Shown one piece after another: positions 5,352 through 5,478 of a stretch of 5,478 bases of DNA. The notes under the pieces are model-generated. The model saw only the letters and a list, made by a program, of their open reading frames with translations. It did no database searches and had not been told where the DNA came from. Location: NCBI GenBank assembly GCA_003529305.1, contig DPWC01000065.1, forward strand, positions 1 through 5,478, in the 5' to 3' direction. This stretch comes from Actinomycetota bacterium (GTDB lineage: Bacteria; Actinomycetota; Actinomycetes; UBA12327). How positions within the stretch are numbered: position 1 is the first letter of the stretch; each line of letters opens with the position of its first letter. Made by a program: the position numbers and the translations under genes.

Positions 5352-5478
5352 GATGTTTCCTCTCGATCTTTCCCTGAACTACGCCAGTGCCTGGCGCAGG
5401 TGATGCGTGTTGTGCGGGGTTACTGCTCTGGTAGTGCGGTGTGCGATGTGCAGTTGTGTTTCGCCCTCAACGGCCTCA
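5352..5478 (-). other. Upstream leader / presumed promoter region of the binding-protein gene
   Basis: No confident gene is seen here. A 6-bp stem (CGCCAG 5382-5387 with CTGGCG 5391-5396, 3-base loop) lies in the leader. One minus-strand frame is open from the right edge to a TAG at 5379-5381, but its His/Thr-rich translation matches nothing I recognise. It may be chance, or the tail of a gene beyond the edge. No convincing -10/-35 pair was found. Confidence 0.35.
5358..5364 (-). promoter_or_regulatory. Ribosome binding site of the substrate-binding protein gene
   Basis: GAGAGGA on the minus strand stands 6 bases before ATG 5351, which supports that start. Confidence 0.7.

Noticed and set aside
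1..5478. CRISPR arrays, tRNA/rRNA genes, insertion sequences, phage integration sites
   Set aside because: No spaced direct repeats, cloverleaf-like segments, transposase motifs or terminal inverted repeats were seen on either strand.

Overview
The window looks like chromosome from a high-GC Gram-positive bacterium, most likely Actinomycetota. The evidence is GC-rich coding, strong Shine-Dalgarno sites, secreted proteins with Ala-rich Sec signal peptides, and an arsenate reductase of the actinobacterial low-molecular-weight phosphatase-like type. No genus can be named from the sequence alone.

Layout, left to right. (1) Positions 1-688, minus strand: the N-terminal 229 codons of a secreted DUF916/WxL-interacting-type surface protein, cut by the left edge. 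(2) 733-1898, plus strand: a two-gene arsenic module. A MIP/aquaporin-family channel overlaps an ArsC-type arsenate reductase by 4 bases (ATGA), so the two are translationally coupled. (3) 1899-1991: a convergent intergenic region with a near-perfect 15-bp hairpin that can terminate transcription in both directions. (4) 1992-3686, minus strand: a secreted protein with an N-terminal beta domain, two bacterial Ig-like repeats and a C-terminal WxL-like wall-binding domain. (5) 3687-3821: an intercistronic gap with a long GC-rich hairpin. (6) 3822-5351, minus strand: a secreted PstS-like substrate-binding protein whose fold is interrupted by two unrelated repeat-type inserts. (7) 5352-5478: the leader or promoter region of that gene, with no confident gene of its own.

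How it fits together. The three minus-strand genes encode exported proteins and look like parts of one cell-surface locus: a WxL-like protein, a DUF916 partner that in Firmicutes anchors WxL proteins, and a phosphate-binding-like protein lacking a lipobox. The arsenic module sits on the opposite strand between the WxL-like gene and the DUF916 gene, as if inserted into the locus. Its proposed job is reduction of arsenate in the cytoplasm by ArsC and downhill exit of arsenite through the channel. No ArsR regulator or ArsB/Acr3 pump is visible in the window.

The most interesting points are the WxL-like domain whose terminal W-x-L motif is degenerate, the doubly interrupted binding protein, the channel lacking the usual selectivity-filter arginine, and the intercistronic hairpin that pairs fully only in the minus-strand transcript.
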